Virus record (IMG/VR): IMGVR_UViG_3300002835_000483
Coordinates: 1 to 37,912 of that record
Direction: 5' to 3' (one strand)
Length of the DNA: 37,912 nt
DNA from: a virus
The notes under the pieces are model-generated. The model searched no databases. It had not been told where the DNA came from and worked only from the letters and a program-made list of their open reading frames with translations. A program made the position numbers and the translations under genes. Numbering within the stretch: the stretch's first letter is position 1; every line of letters starts with the position of its first letter. This document shows, one piece after another, positions 10,071 to 17,929 of the stretch.

Positions 10071-11054
10071 GTGGCCATTCGTTCGGTCTCTGATAGCATT
10101 AATTTTTTTGAATCTGTTTTTGGTAAGGGACGTATATCTTCCAACGGCATCAACTTTGATGTTCGTTGTCCAATATGCGCCTCGGCAGATCCAACGAAAA
10201 AGAAACTTTCTATTCGCACTGACACCACCGCAAATCATTGTTGGGTTTGTGGGTGGAAATCTCGTACCGTAATTCCCCTAATAAGAAAATTTGGAACGCA
10301 AAATCAACTAGCAGAATTCAAAGAGTTGTTTGGGCTATTTGACAACTCTTTTCAGCTAGTGACTGGTGAAAAAGAAGAAAAACAAAAGCTCGAACTTCCA
10401 AAAGATTTTAGGCTTTTGACGTTAGCAAATAGTATGGATCCTGACGTAAAGGCCGCCTGGCGCTATGTGTACTCTCGAGGACTTACTGACAGAGATGCTT
10501 GGTACTTCAAACTAGGAGTTTCTGATGAGCCTAGATGGAAGAGAAGAATCATCATGCCTTCATTTGACGCGCAAGGAAATTTAAATTTTTTTGTAGCTAG
10601 AGCGATCGATAAGGACAAAAAGCCAAAGTATGATAGCCCAGACGTAGATAAAAATCCTATCGTCTTTAACGATCTAAACATAGATTGGTCAAAGAGATTG
10701 GTGCTAGTAGAAGGTTCATTCGATCTAGTAAAGTGCCCAGAAAACTCTACTGCAATATTAGGATCGGATCTTGACGAGAGACACGAAATCTTTAATAAAA
10801 TCTTACTACACAACACACCAATTGCATTATCTTTAGACGGAGACATGTGGGACAAAAAGACTCCTAAAATAGCGAAAAAGTTGCAGGAATATAATATAGA
10901 CGTCATCGTAGTCGATGTTCGTCCATGGGGAGACCCAGGTAGCATGTCTAAAATTGAATTTGAAGAAGCATTAAAAGAAGCAAAACCAATGAGCTGGGAT
11001 GATAACTTTAGTAGAAAGTTAAAAAAAGCTACTGCAGTAAGTTTTGCATTTTAG
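10071..11054 (+). CDS. DNA primase (zinc ribbon plus TOPRIM)
   Basis: The 327-residue protein starts with a zinc-ribbon-type segment: VRCPIC (C33, C36) and HCWVCGW (C57, C60). A TOPRIM-like segment follows: LVLVEGSFDLVK (E about 214) and later ALSLDGDMW (D about 256 and 258). Length and order match T4 gp61-type and other phage DnaG-like primases, which make RNA primers for lagging-strand synthesis. The start is GTG at 10071. A short inverted repeat (10060-10072, ACGGT/ACCGT with a 3-nt loop) overlaps the start codon and may reduce its accessibility. No helicase or polymerase gene is in the window. Confidence 0.8.
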   Translation: MAIRSVSDSINFFESVFGKGRISSNGINFDVRCPICASADPTKKKLSIRTDTTANHCWVCGWKSRTVIPLIRKFGTQNQLAEFKELFGLFDNSFQLVTGEKEEKQKLELPKDFRLLTLANSMDPDVKAAWRYVYSRGLTDRDAWYFKLGVSDEPRWKRRIIMPSFDAQGNLNFFVARAIDKDKKPKYDSPDVDKNPIVFNDLNIDWSKRLVLVEGSFDLVKCPENSTAILGSDLDERHEIFNKILLHNTPIALSLDGDMWDKKTPKIAKKLQEYNIDVIVVDVRPWGDPGSMSKIEFEEALKEAKPMSWDDNFSRKLKKATAVSFAF

Positions 11055-11069
11055 TGATAATTAGTTATT

Positions 11070-11984
11070 GTGAGAAAGTACGTAATTACAGAAGCTAGGA
11101 TTAGAGAAATAATCCAAGAAGAAATAGCAATTCAACAGCTCCTTGAAGAAGGATTTTTAGATTCTGCTAAAGATGCAATAAAAAAATTGTCAGTTGCAGT
11201 TACTAATAGATTTAAGGAAGCGGCAAACGAGTGGGCAAACGTTATCTCTGAAAAGATAAACATGATGCAGACGATCCCTCCAGAGATATTGACAATCGTC
11301 AATGCACTCAAAGAAGGAATGAAGTCGACAGGAGAATCAATAGAGTTAGATGAAACATTAAAGCTAGCTCAGTCTCTCGGTAAAGAAAATCCTCTTGCTT
11401 CTGCTGAAGAAGAATTATCTGGTCCTATCTACGCAAAAGCAAAAGAATTAAAAGAAATGTATGTTGTATTGTCCGATAATTCTTACGTCGAACAAAGAAA
11501 AAACTTACATGAAGCAGGAATAATAGCTGGCGTAGGAGTAGGATTAGCGATCATCGGAGGTTTACCTTTGTTATTTAAAGGCTTAACTAAGTTGGCTGTC
11601 TATTTGAAAGCTGAAAAATTAGCTTCAATCTTTGAAAAAGCTGAACATGTTACTCACGCTTTTGAGCAAAAATTTATAAAATTTGTAATCCCTAGCAAAC
11701 TTTCGTATTTCGTATATAAGTTTTTAGCTGAAAAAGGATTTCACACGGCTGGCGAAAAAGAAGTTTTATCTTACGAAAGATATAAATCTTCGAAGTCAGA
11801 ACAAAAAACAGCAGAATTAATCTATAAGGCTTTATTGATATATTTTGCTTTTCAAGGATTAGCAGGCGCGCTTAAAGCTGGTGCATCATTGTTAGGATTC
11901 GTTGAGGGAACTGCAACAACAGTGAAAGGTATCGAACTAGCAAAAGGATTTGCTGACGTTCGAAAAATTGTCAGCGGAGCATGA
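11070..11984 (+). CDS. Hypothetical protein with putative capsid-targeting N-terminus and two hydrophobic segments
   Basis: The 304-residue protein starts (GTG) with MRKYVITEARIREIIQEEI, a variant of the M-K-x-T-x3-L-R-x-I-I-x-x-E signature found on six other proteins in this window. I-Q-E within it fits the (L/I)-x-E cleavage rule of T4 gp21-type prohead proteases. Hydrophobic stretches lie near residues 151-172 (IIAGVGVGLAIIGGLPLLF) and 250-275 (LLIYFAFQGLAGALKAGASL). It lies oddly between primase and recombination genes. A role as an internal head protein, possibly ejected with DNA and membrane-active, is inference only. Confidence 0.6.
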   Translation: MRKYVITEARIREIIQEEIAIQQLLEEGFLDSAKDAIKKLSVAVTNRFKEAANEWANVISEKINMMQTIPPEILTIVNALKEGMKSTGESIELDETLKLAQSLGKENPLASAEEELSGPIYAKAKELKEMYVVLSDNSYVEQRKNLHEAGIIAGVGVGLAIIGGLPLLFKGLTKLAVYLKAEKLASIFEKAEHVTHAFEQKFIKFVIPSKLSYFVYKFLAEKGFHTAGEKEVLSYERYKSSKSEQKTAELIYKALLIYFAFQGLAGALKAGASLLGFVEGTATTVKGIELAKGFADVRKIVSGA

Positions 11985-12022
11985 GATATGAACATACGCA
12001 TTATCTACGTTACATTTAGATA

Positions 12023-15000
12023 ATGCTACGAATTGCGCATACAGCAGACGTGCACTGGCGTGGGCTTAGTCGACATGATGAATATCGAGAGATATTTTCT
12101 GCTTTTATAAATGACTGTAAGAAGAGCCGCGTCGACCACATCTTCATTGGTGGTGATATCTTTCATACAAAAACATCAGGAATTTCTCCTGAATACATCA
12201 ACCAACTAACGTGGTGGCTAAATGCCATGTCTGAAGTTGCAGTGGTGCACATCATATTGGGTAACCATGATGGTAACCTAACTAATCTTTCTAGGCAAGA
12301 CGCAGTTTCTCCGATTGTTGATGCAATGAAAAATGATCGGATAAAGCTCTACAAGAAAAGTGGTACTTACGAATTTTCTCCTGGATACAATTGGTGTGTT
12401 TTTAGTCTCTTTGACGAAGAAGGTTGGAAAGATGTAAAACCAGTCCCAGGAATGATCAACATCGCGTGTTTCCATGGATCAGTAAGAGGATGCGTAACGG
12501 AAACAGGATGGGACATAACAGAAGGCATCAGCACTGATTTTTTCAATGAATATGACTTTGTATTTCTAGGTGACATACACAAACGACAAATGTTAGCCTA
12601 CAGAGATGGAAAGCCTTGGATAGGATTTCCAGGTACACCCATTCAGCAAAACTACGCAGAAGAGTTAGATCATGGATATTTGCTTTGGGATATTGGTTCA
12701 GCATCCAACTGGGATGTTAAGTTTTGTCAACTTCCTAATGTTAAGCCTTACGTAACGATTGATTGGCAAGAGAATCATGAAAAGTTAATCAACGAAGCTT
12801 TGCTTTATCCAAAGCAGTCAAGATTTCGTATTAGATCTAACGTACCAATGTCACAAGGTGACATTCAGACGATTTCTAATCAACTGAAAACTACATTTCA
12901 AGCAACGGAAGTTACTTTTAAAACAGACTGTAAAGTAGAGACGAAAAAAATCTCAACGTCAGATGTTGTAATAGAGAAATCTGATATTAGATCTAATGAA
13001 GTGATCTTATCTCTTTTGCGTTCTTATGCAAAAGAAAACAAGTATTCTAACGTAAACTGGGAAGCGGTAGAAAATGATGTAAAAAAGTATCTTTCTTTGG
13101 TCACAACGACGGATGATTTAGCTAGAGGATCTTCATGGTCTCTTAAACAGTTGAAATGGGATAACATTTTTGCTTATGGCGAAGGCAATGAGATAGATTT
13201 TTCAAACTTGAATGGAATAGTAGGAATTTTTGGTCCCAACAGGATTGGAAAATCTTCGATTATAGGCACAATCATGTATTCTTTATTCAACACGACCGAT
13301 AGAGGATCCATGAAGAACATTTACGTTTGTAACGTAAGAAAGCCTTACTGTTCATCCAGGGCAATATTTGAACATAACGGTAAATCTTATGTTGTAGAAA
13401 GGCAAACGACAAAACAGCTGAATAAAAAAGGCGGAGTAAGTGCTTCAACAGCTCTTAACCTTTTTAAGATTAATGACGATGAAGCAGAAGATCTAGGCGG
13501 CGAGCAAAGAACAGACACTGAAAAGATCATTAGATCGTTGTTAGGATCTCCTGATGACTTCTTGCTGACTTCTTTTTCTGCGCAAGGAGAAACCAACGCA
13601 TTCATTGCATTATCATCAGCCAAAAGAAGATCATTGTTGTCTAGATTTCTAGATTTAGATGTCTTTGATAAAATGTACGAAAATTGCAACAAAGAGCTAA
13701 ATGGATTTAAAGCAAGGTTAAAGAATTACCCAGAAAAAGATTGGGATGCCTTGAAGAAACAAGGAGAAGATCTTTGTATAGACCTTCAAAAAAAGATTGA
13801 AGATCTGCAGATCAAAATATCTGATACTCAAAATTTGCTAACGGACGTCAAGTACAAACTGTCTTTGCATAAAGATCTAAAGCCAGTAACAAAAATTCAG
13901 CTTGAAGCTCAAGAGAAAAAAGTTTCTTCGCTAGAAAAGCAAGCGCAAGAATGCTCTTCTTATATCGATTCATTAAAAGCAGAAATATCATCTTTAACTT
14001 CAAAACTTGAAACTGTCAATTCTTTTATTGAAAGTGAAGACATTGATGAACTTAAAACCAAACTTACCGCAATAGATTCTATCGAAAAATCTATCACAAG
14101 TCTAAAACATTCTTACGAGTTAGAAACTGCTACTTTAAAACAACAACAAAAATCTCTTGCGTTGTTGGATGAAGTCCCTTGTGGTGATGAATACCCCACG
14201 TGCAAATTCATCAAAGATGCTCACTTAGATAAGTCAAAATTTCAAAATCAAAAAGAAAAAGAAGCCAATATAAAAGCATCTCTTGACAAGGCAATCAACT
14301 CTTTAAATTTGTTAGATAAAAATTCCATAATTTCAAAAATCTCTAAATATGAAAAAGCTGTTGGTTTATTGTCTAACATCAAATTGGAAATCTCTAAGAA
14401 AGAAACAGAAATTGAAAAGTGCAAATCTTCCTGCGAGATTTGTTTAGAGAACTTAAAAGAAGCAAAGACCAAGTTAGTTGACATTCAAAAGGCTTTAAAA
14501 AATAATGAAAATTATGAGGTTGTTGCCTTACGTTCAAAATTAGAAGAATTATCTAGTATTGCTAGAGATCATGACGATGAAAAGATACGATTAGCGACTC
14601 AGCATGGAAGAGCTTTATCTGATCTAGAAAAATTGAAATCTGAAAAAGATTCTAGAGAGAGTTTGATTCGTGAGATGAAATCGACGGAAATGATATGCGA
14701 TGCCTTTTCAAAAAAAGGTCTTCCTTTAATGATCACGAAAACTCAGCTTCCTGTCATCAATCAAGAGATTTCAAAAATCTTACAAGGTATCGTAGATTTT
14801 ACAGTAGAACTTGAAAATGATGATGAAACAGACTCTACGGAAATATACATCAACTATGGAGACAGCAGGAGGATAATTGAGTTATGTTCAGGAATGGAAA
14901 AAACCATCTCATCAATTGCAATTAGAGTAGCCTTAGTTAATATTTCAACTCTTCCAAAATTGGATATGTTTATAATTGACGAAGGATTTGGAACGTTAGA

Positions 15001-15160
15001 CGAATCTGGAGTGGAAGCATGTAGTAGATTGCTCAATAGCCTGAAGAGGTATTTTAAGACAATTTTGATGATTACCCATGTGGATGGAATAAAAGATATG
15101 GCAGATCATATTATCGAAATAACCAAGCAAGAAAAAGATTCCAAGGTGGTTGTCACATGA
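12023..15160 (+). CDS. Fused Mre11/SbcD-Rad50/SbcC (T4 gp47-gp46) recombination nuclease
   Basis: One 1045-residue polypeptide holds both subunits of the Mre11-Rad50 complex. The N-terminal ~365 residues are a metallophosphoesterase: TADVHW (D9, H11), GGDIFH (43-48), GNHDG (80-84), FHGS (H151), GDIH (183-186). From about 372 a Rad50-type ATPase begins: Walker A GPNRIGKS (about 404-411), a Q-G-E loop near 521, long coiled coils (about 570-715 and 735-885), signature CSGMEK (about 954) and Walker B with D-loop FIIDEGFGTLDE (about 982). The coil apex carries PCGDEYPTC (about 719-727), a CX6C hook rather than the usual CXXC. In T4 these are separate genes, 47 then 46, the same order as here. It processes DNA ends for recombination-dependent replication. 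Confidence 0.9.
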   Translation: MLRIAHTADVHWRGLSRHDEYREIFSAFINDCKKSRVDHIFIGGDIFHTKTSGISPEYINQLTWWLNAMSEVAVVHIILGNHDGNLTNLSRQDAVSPIVDAMKNDRIKLYKKSGTYEFSPGYNWCVFSLFDEEGWKDVKPVPGMINIACFHGSVRGCVTETGWDITEGISTDFFNEYDFVFLGDIHKRQMLAYRDGKPWIGFPGTPIQQNYAEELDHGYLLWDIGSASNWDVKFCQLPNVKPYVTIDWQENHEKLINEALLYPKQSRFRIRSNVPMSQGDIQTISNQLKTTFQATEVTFKTDCKVETKKISTSDVVIEKSDIRSNEVILSLLRSYAKENKYSNVNWEAVENDVKKYLSLVTTTDDLARGSSWSLKQLKWDNIFAYGEGNEIDFSNLNGIVGIFGPNRIGKSSIIGTIMYSLFNTTDRGSMKNIYVCNVRKPYCSSRAIFEHNGKSYVVERQTTKQLNKKGGVSASTALNLFKINDDEAEDLGGEQRTDTEKIIRSLLGSPDDFLLTSFSAQGETNAFIALSSAKRRSLLSRFLDLDVFDKMYENCNKELNGFKARLKNYPEKDWDALKKQGEDLCIDLQKKIEDLQIKISDTQNLLTDVKYKLSLHKDLKPVTKIQLEAQEKKVSSLEKQAQECSSYIDSLKAEISSLTSKLETVNSFIESEDIDELKTKLTAIDSIEKSITSLKHSYELETATLKQQQKSLALLDEVPCGDEYPTCKFIKDAHLDKSKFQNQKEKEANIKASLDKAINSLNLLDKNSIISKISKYEKAVGLLSNIKLEISKKETEIEKCKSSCEICLENLKEAKTKLVDIQKALKNNENYEVVALRSKLEELSSIARDHDDEKIRLATQHGRALSDLEKLKSEKDSRESLIREMKSTEMICDAFSKKGLPLMITKTQLPVINQEISKILQGIVDFTVELENDDETDSTEIYINYGDSRRIIELCSGMEKTISSIAIRVALVNISTLPKLDMFIIDEGFGTLDESGVEACSRLLNSLKRYFKTILMITHVDGIKDMADHIIEITKQEKDSKVVVT

Positions 15161-15450
15161 CGTGGAAAGATTATTCGCACGAAAGATTGATTAAAGAATG
15201 TTCAGGTTACTACGTGATCAAACCAAAAATTGCAAGAGAAATTGTACCATTGATTTGTCCAGTCTGCGAATGTATTTTTAGATCTTCAGAAGATGAAAAA
15301 TCTTATAAAAGCTTTGGATGCTGTGAAAGCTGTGAGACGTTATGGGCAAGACCCAACCAAGAAAAATGGAAAAATGGGTGGAGACCTGAAAAAGAGATTG
15401 TTCTTTTGAAAGCAGAACAAAAAAAGTTAGATATTCATTTAGAATTTTAA
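15157..15450 (+). CDS. Small zinc-ribbon protein
   Basis: The 97-residue protein carries LICPVC (two cysteines) and, about 20 residues on, CCESC, together a four-cysteine zinc ribbon. A Trp-rich segment (LWARPNQEKWKNGWRPE) follows. Its ATG overlaps the TGA of the Mre11-Rad50 gene (ATGA), so the two are probably translationally coupled and functionally linked. Binding nucleic acid or a partner protein is plausible, but I cannot assign a function. Confidence 0.65.
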   Translation: MTWKDYSHERLIKECSGYYVIKPKIAREIVPLICPVCECIFRSSEDEKSYKSFGCCESCETLWARPNQEKWKNGWRPEKEIVLLKAEQKKLDIHLEF

Positions 15451-15492
15451 ATGTGATGATACATAGTTATCTTTGTTTTTGAAGAGGAAAAA

Positions 15493-15873
15493 ATGGCTGA
15501 TATTGATCTTAGTTCTCTTGGAGAAGCAATCGATACATCATGGGGTAGATCTTCCATGCCTTTGACTTCAGGTTTTTCAGCAAAAATGTCGCTTGCTGGT
15601 CAAAATCAACTTCACTTGGTTTATCAGACTGTGATTAACTTTGCTTCAGAGCGAGAAATGCTTAGAGTAAAATTATTTGAGTCTGAGCAAGCTGTAAAAA
15701 ATGTGAAATCGATAGTTGATAACGTTAAAAGCAAATATAAAGATCTGTCTGGACAGTCTTTAAAAGTTAAAGAAGTTTCTTCAGGCGAATCTGTTGAAAT
15801 AATTGGTCTTAATGTTCACAATCCAAAAAGAACTGCTTTGTACAGAAGAAAGTGTATATTTGAACTAGCATAA
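15493..15873 (+). CDS. Hypothetical protein preceding the large terminase (possible small terminase)
   Basis: The 126-residue protein has a central helical, coiled-coil-like stretch (about residues 55-90, SEREMLRVKLFESEQAV and onward) and a basic C-terminus. Its stop overlaps the start of the large terminase gene (TAATG). In T4 the small terminase gp16 lies directly before gp17 and has a central oligomerisation coil, so position and shape suit a small terminase. I see no clear N-terminal helix-turn-helix, so the identification stays tentative. A GAAGAGGAAAAA Shine-Dalgarno precedes the ATG. Confidence 0.55.
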   Translation: MADIDLSSLGEAIDTSWGRSSMPLTSGFSAKMSLAGQNQLHLVYQTVINFASEREMLRVKLFESEQAVKNVKSIVDNVKSKYKDLSGQSLKVKEVSSGESVEIIGLNVHNPKRTALYRRKCIFELA

Positions 15874-17516
15874 TGTCTGAAAAAACGTTAACAAAACAGC
15901 AACAAGTCAACGAGATAATTCGTTGTGGTAAAGATCCGTCGTATTTTATAAAGCACTACGCAAGAATCCAGCATCCATTAAAAGGCACGATTCCATTTGA
16001 GTTGTATCCTTTTCAAGATGAATGCTTAGAAAACTTTCAAAAGCATAGATTTAACATTGTGCTAAAATCCAGACAGCTGGGTTTATCAACGGTTTCAGCT
16101 GCATATGCCACTTGGTTAGCTATTTTTTACAAAGATAAAAACGTATTAGTTATTGCAACAAAACTTGCTACTGCTCAGAACTTTATTAAGAAAGTAGCTG
16201 TTTTACTACAATCTTTGCCAAAATGGCTTTTGATGCCCAAGTTTGAGCCATCAAAGCAACAAATATCTTTTAGCAATGGATCTCAGATAAAGGCTGTACC
16301 TACGTCGGAAGATGCAGGCCGTTCTGAAGCTCTATCTTTGCTAATTGTAGACGAGTGTGCATTTATTAGAGATTTTGACACGATATGGACAGGTCTCTAT
16401 CCCACGCTTACGACAGGTGGTAACGCTATTCTAATTTCTTCTCCTAATGGAGTAGGTGGTTTATATTACAGATTATGGGTTGAAGCAGAAGCTGGGGCTA
16501 ACGAATTTAATCCGATAAGACTTCCGTGGACTGTTCACCCAGAGCACGATGAAGTTTGGTTTACAAAAGAAACTAGAAATCTACCAAAAAGAAAAGTTAG
16601 TCAAGAATATCTTTGCGATTTTATCACGTCTGGAGATACGTTCTTACAGTCAGAAGATCTAGAAGATTTAAGATCCAAAATATCTCCTCCTATTGAAAAA
16701 TCAGGATTTGATAGAAACGTTTGGATATGGGATCACCCTTCACCAGAAAAATCATATGTAATTTCTGCAGATGTTGCTAGAGGCGATGCATCAGATTATT
16801 CTGCGTTTCATGTAATAGATCAATCTGCTTGTGAGATTGTAGCAGAATACATGGGTAAAATACCTCCAGAAAAGTTTGCAGAGTTATTGGCTGAATGGGG
16901 TAAAAAATATAATAATGCTTTCATCTGTCCAGAGAATAACACATTTGGATATTTCGTGAATGTTAAGCTTAGAGACTCCGGATATCCACGATTGTATTAC
17001 CACAACAATAAAGGTGATCCGTTTTCTTACTCTTCAGTAGATCCTTCAGAACTACCAGGATTCCCAACGAATCAAAAAACGAGAGTTCAAGTTTTAACAA
17101 AGCTTGAAGAACTTATAAGAAATAAGGTTTTAAGGTGCCATTCTCAACGCCTGTACGATCAACTTCAGGCTTTTATTTGGAATGGTAATAAGCCTATGGC
17201 TTCTAAAGATAGTCATGATGATTTAATCATGAGTCTTGCTATTGGTGCGTGGCTAGTTGAAGACGGAAGTGGTGCTAATGAATCTGCTATGGCTATGGCA
17301 TATGCTATGCTAAAAGCGACGGGTATCTCTAGAAGAGAATTAAATGAAATTCCTAATGGCCCTAATTCAGCTAGTCCATACATCAGTCCTTCATTAAGAG
17401 CTTCAACTGGAATTAATCCTCAAAATGTGTATAAATTGCGAGAACCAACCGACGTTAAACATGTCAACGCTAATTCTGATCCACTAATTGCAGATTTATC
17501 TTGGTTGTATCGTTGA
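15873..17516 (+). CDS. Terminase large subunit (T4 gp17-like packaging ATPase/nuclease)
   Basis: The 547-residue protein has the two-domain terminase layout. ATPase: KSRQLGLST (residues 65-73, Walker A region), then LLIVDECAF (156-164, Walker B with catalytic Glu) and LISSPNG (coupling motif, about 187-193). Nuclease: VISADVARGDASDYS (D300 region), ICPENNTFG (about 351-359) and DSHDDLIMSLAIGAW near 450 give the RNase H-like acidic triad. The Walker A has Leu where T4 has the GK lysine (SRQLGLST against SRQLGKTT), with Lys65/Arg67 available upstream, a deviation I recall from other phage terminases. It cuts and translocates DNA into the prohead through the portal. Confidence 0.92.
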   Translation: MSEKTLTKQQQVNEIIRCGKDPSYFIKHYARIQHPLKGTIPFELYPFQDECLENFQKHRFNIVLKSRQLGLSTVSAAYATWLAIFYKDKNVLVIATKLATAQNFIKKVAVLLQSLPKWLLMPKFEPSKQQISFSNGSQIKAVPTSEDAGRSEALSLLIVDECAFIRDFDTIWTGLYPTLTTGGNAILISSPNGVGGLYYRLWVEAEAGANEFNPIRLPWTVHPEHDEVWFTKETRNLPKRKVSQEYLCDFITSGDTFLQSEDLEDLRSKISPPIEKSGFDRNVWIWDHPSPEKSYVISADVARGDASDYSAFHVIDQSACEIVAEYMGKIPPEKFAELLAEWGKKYNNAFICPENNTFGYFVNVKLRDSGYPRLYYHNNKGDPFSYSSVDPSELPGFPTNQKTRVQVLTKLEELIRNKVLRCHSQRLYDQLQAFIWNGNKPMASKDSHDDLIMSLAIGAWLVEDGSGANESAMAMAYAMLKATGISRRELNEIPNGPNSASPYISPSLRASTGINPQNVYKLREPTDVKHVNANSDPLIADLSWLYR

Positions 17517-17562
17517 AGCGTAATAAATATTTGACATTACTGTTACGATAAAAGAGACTAAT

Positions 17563-17871
17563 ATGCCAAAAAAGTTAAATTCTGTTGAACTTCATGCAAA
17601 AATTTTGCTACAAAAAGAAGCACTAATGGAAGGAGTGGATTCTTCAGGGGTAAAATCTTTAATTTCTTCTGCAGCAGATTTATATGAAGAAATCATAGAT
17701 TTCGAACAGAATGCAACCGCCGATGCTATTAATGCATTGACTCCTCATTTAAAAAACGTGAAGGACACTCTTGAAAAAATGATAGAGAATCCTACAAGCT
17801 ACGTGCCACAATCAACAACAATGGCCGAAAAGCAAAGAGTAACTTTTAAACCAACTAAAGATGTTGATTGA
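17563..17871 (+). CDS. Hypothetical small helical protein between terminase and portal genes
   Basis: The 102-residue protein is largely helical and acidic in the middle, with a Ser/Thr/Lys-rich tail. I do not recognise the family. It sits between the large terminase and portal genes, where T4 has tail sheath and tube genes, but it is far too small for either. Upstream, AATAAATA at about 17522-17529 is one mismatch from the T4 late promoter consensus TATAAATA, and an AAGAGA-like ribosome site precedes the ATG. Confidence 0.6.
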   Translation: MPKKLNSVELHAKILLQKEALMEGVDSSGVKSLISSAADLYEEIIDFEQNATADAINALTPHLKNVKDTLEKMIENPTSYVPQSTTMAEKQRVTFKPTKDVD

Positions 17872-17929
17872 AGAATTTATTACCCAAGATAACTCTATAG
17901 TAATATATTCATACGTAGGGTTATAGAAC

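Noticed and set aside
10463-10945. 160-codon minus-strand frame antisense to the primase
   Set aside because: The primase frame holds the zinc-ribbon and TOPRIM motifs; the antisense frame shows no recognisable domain.
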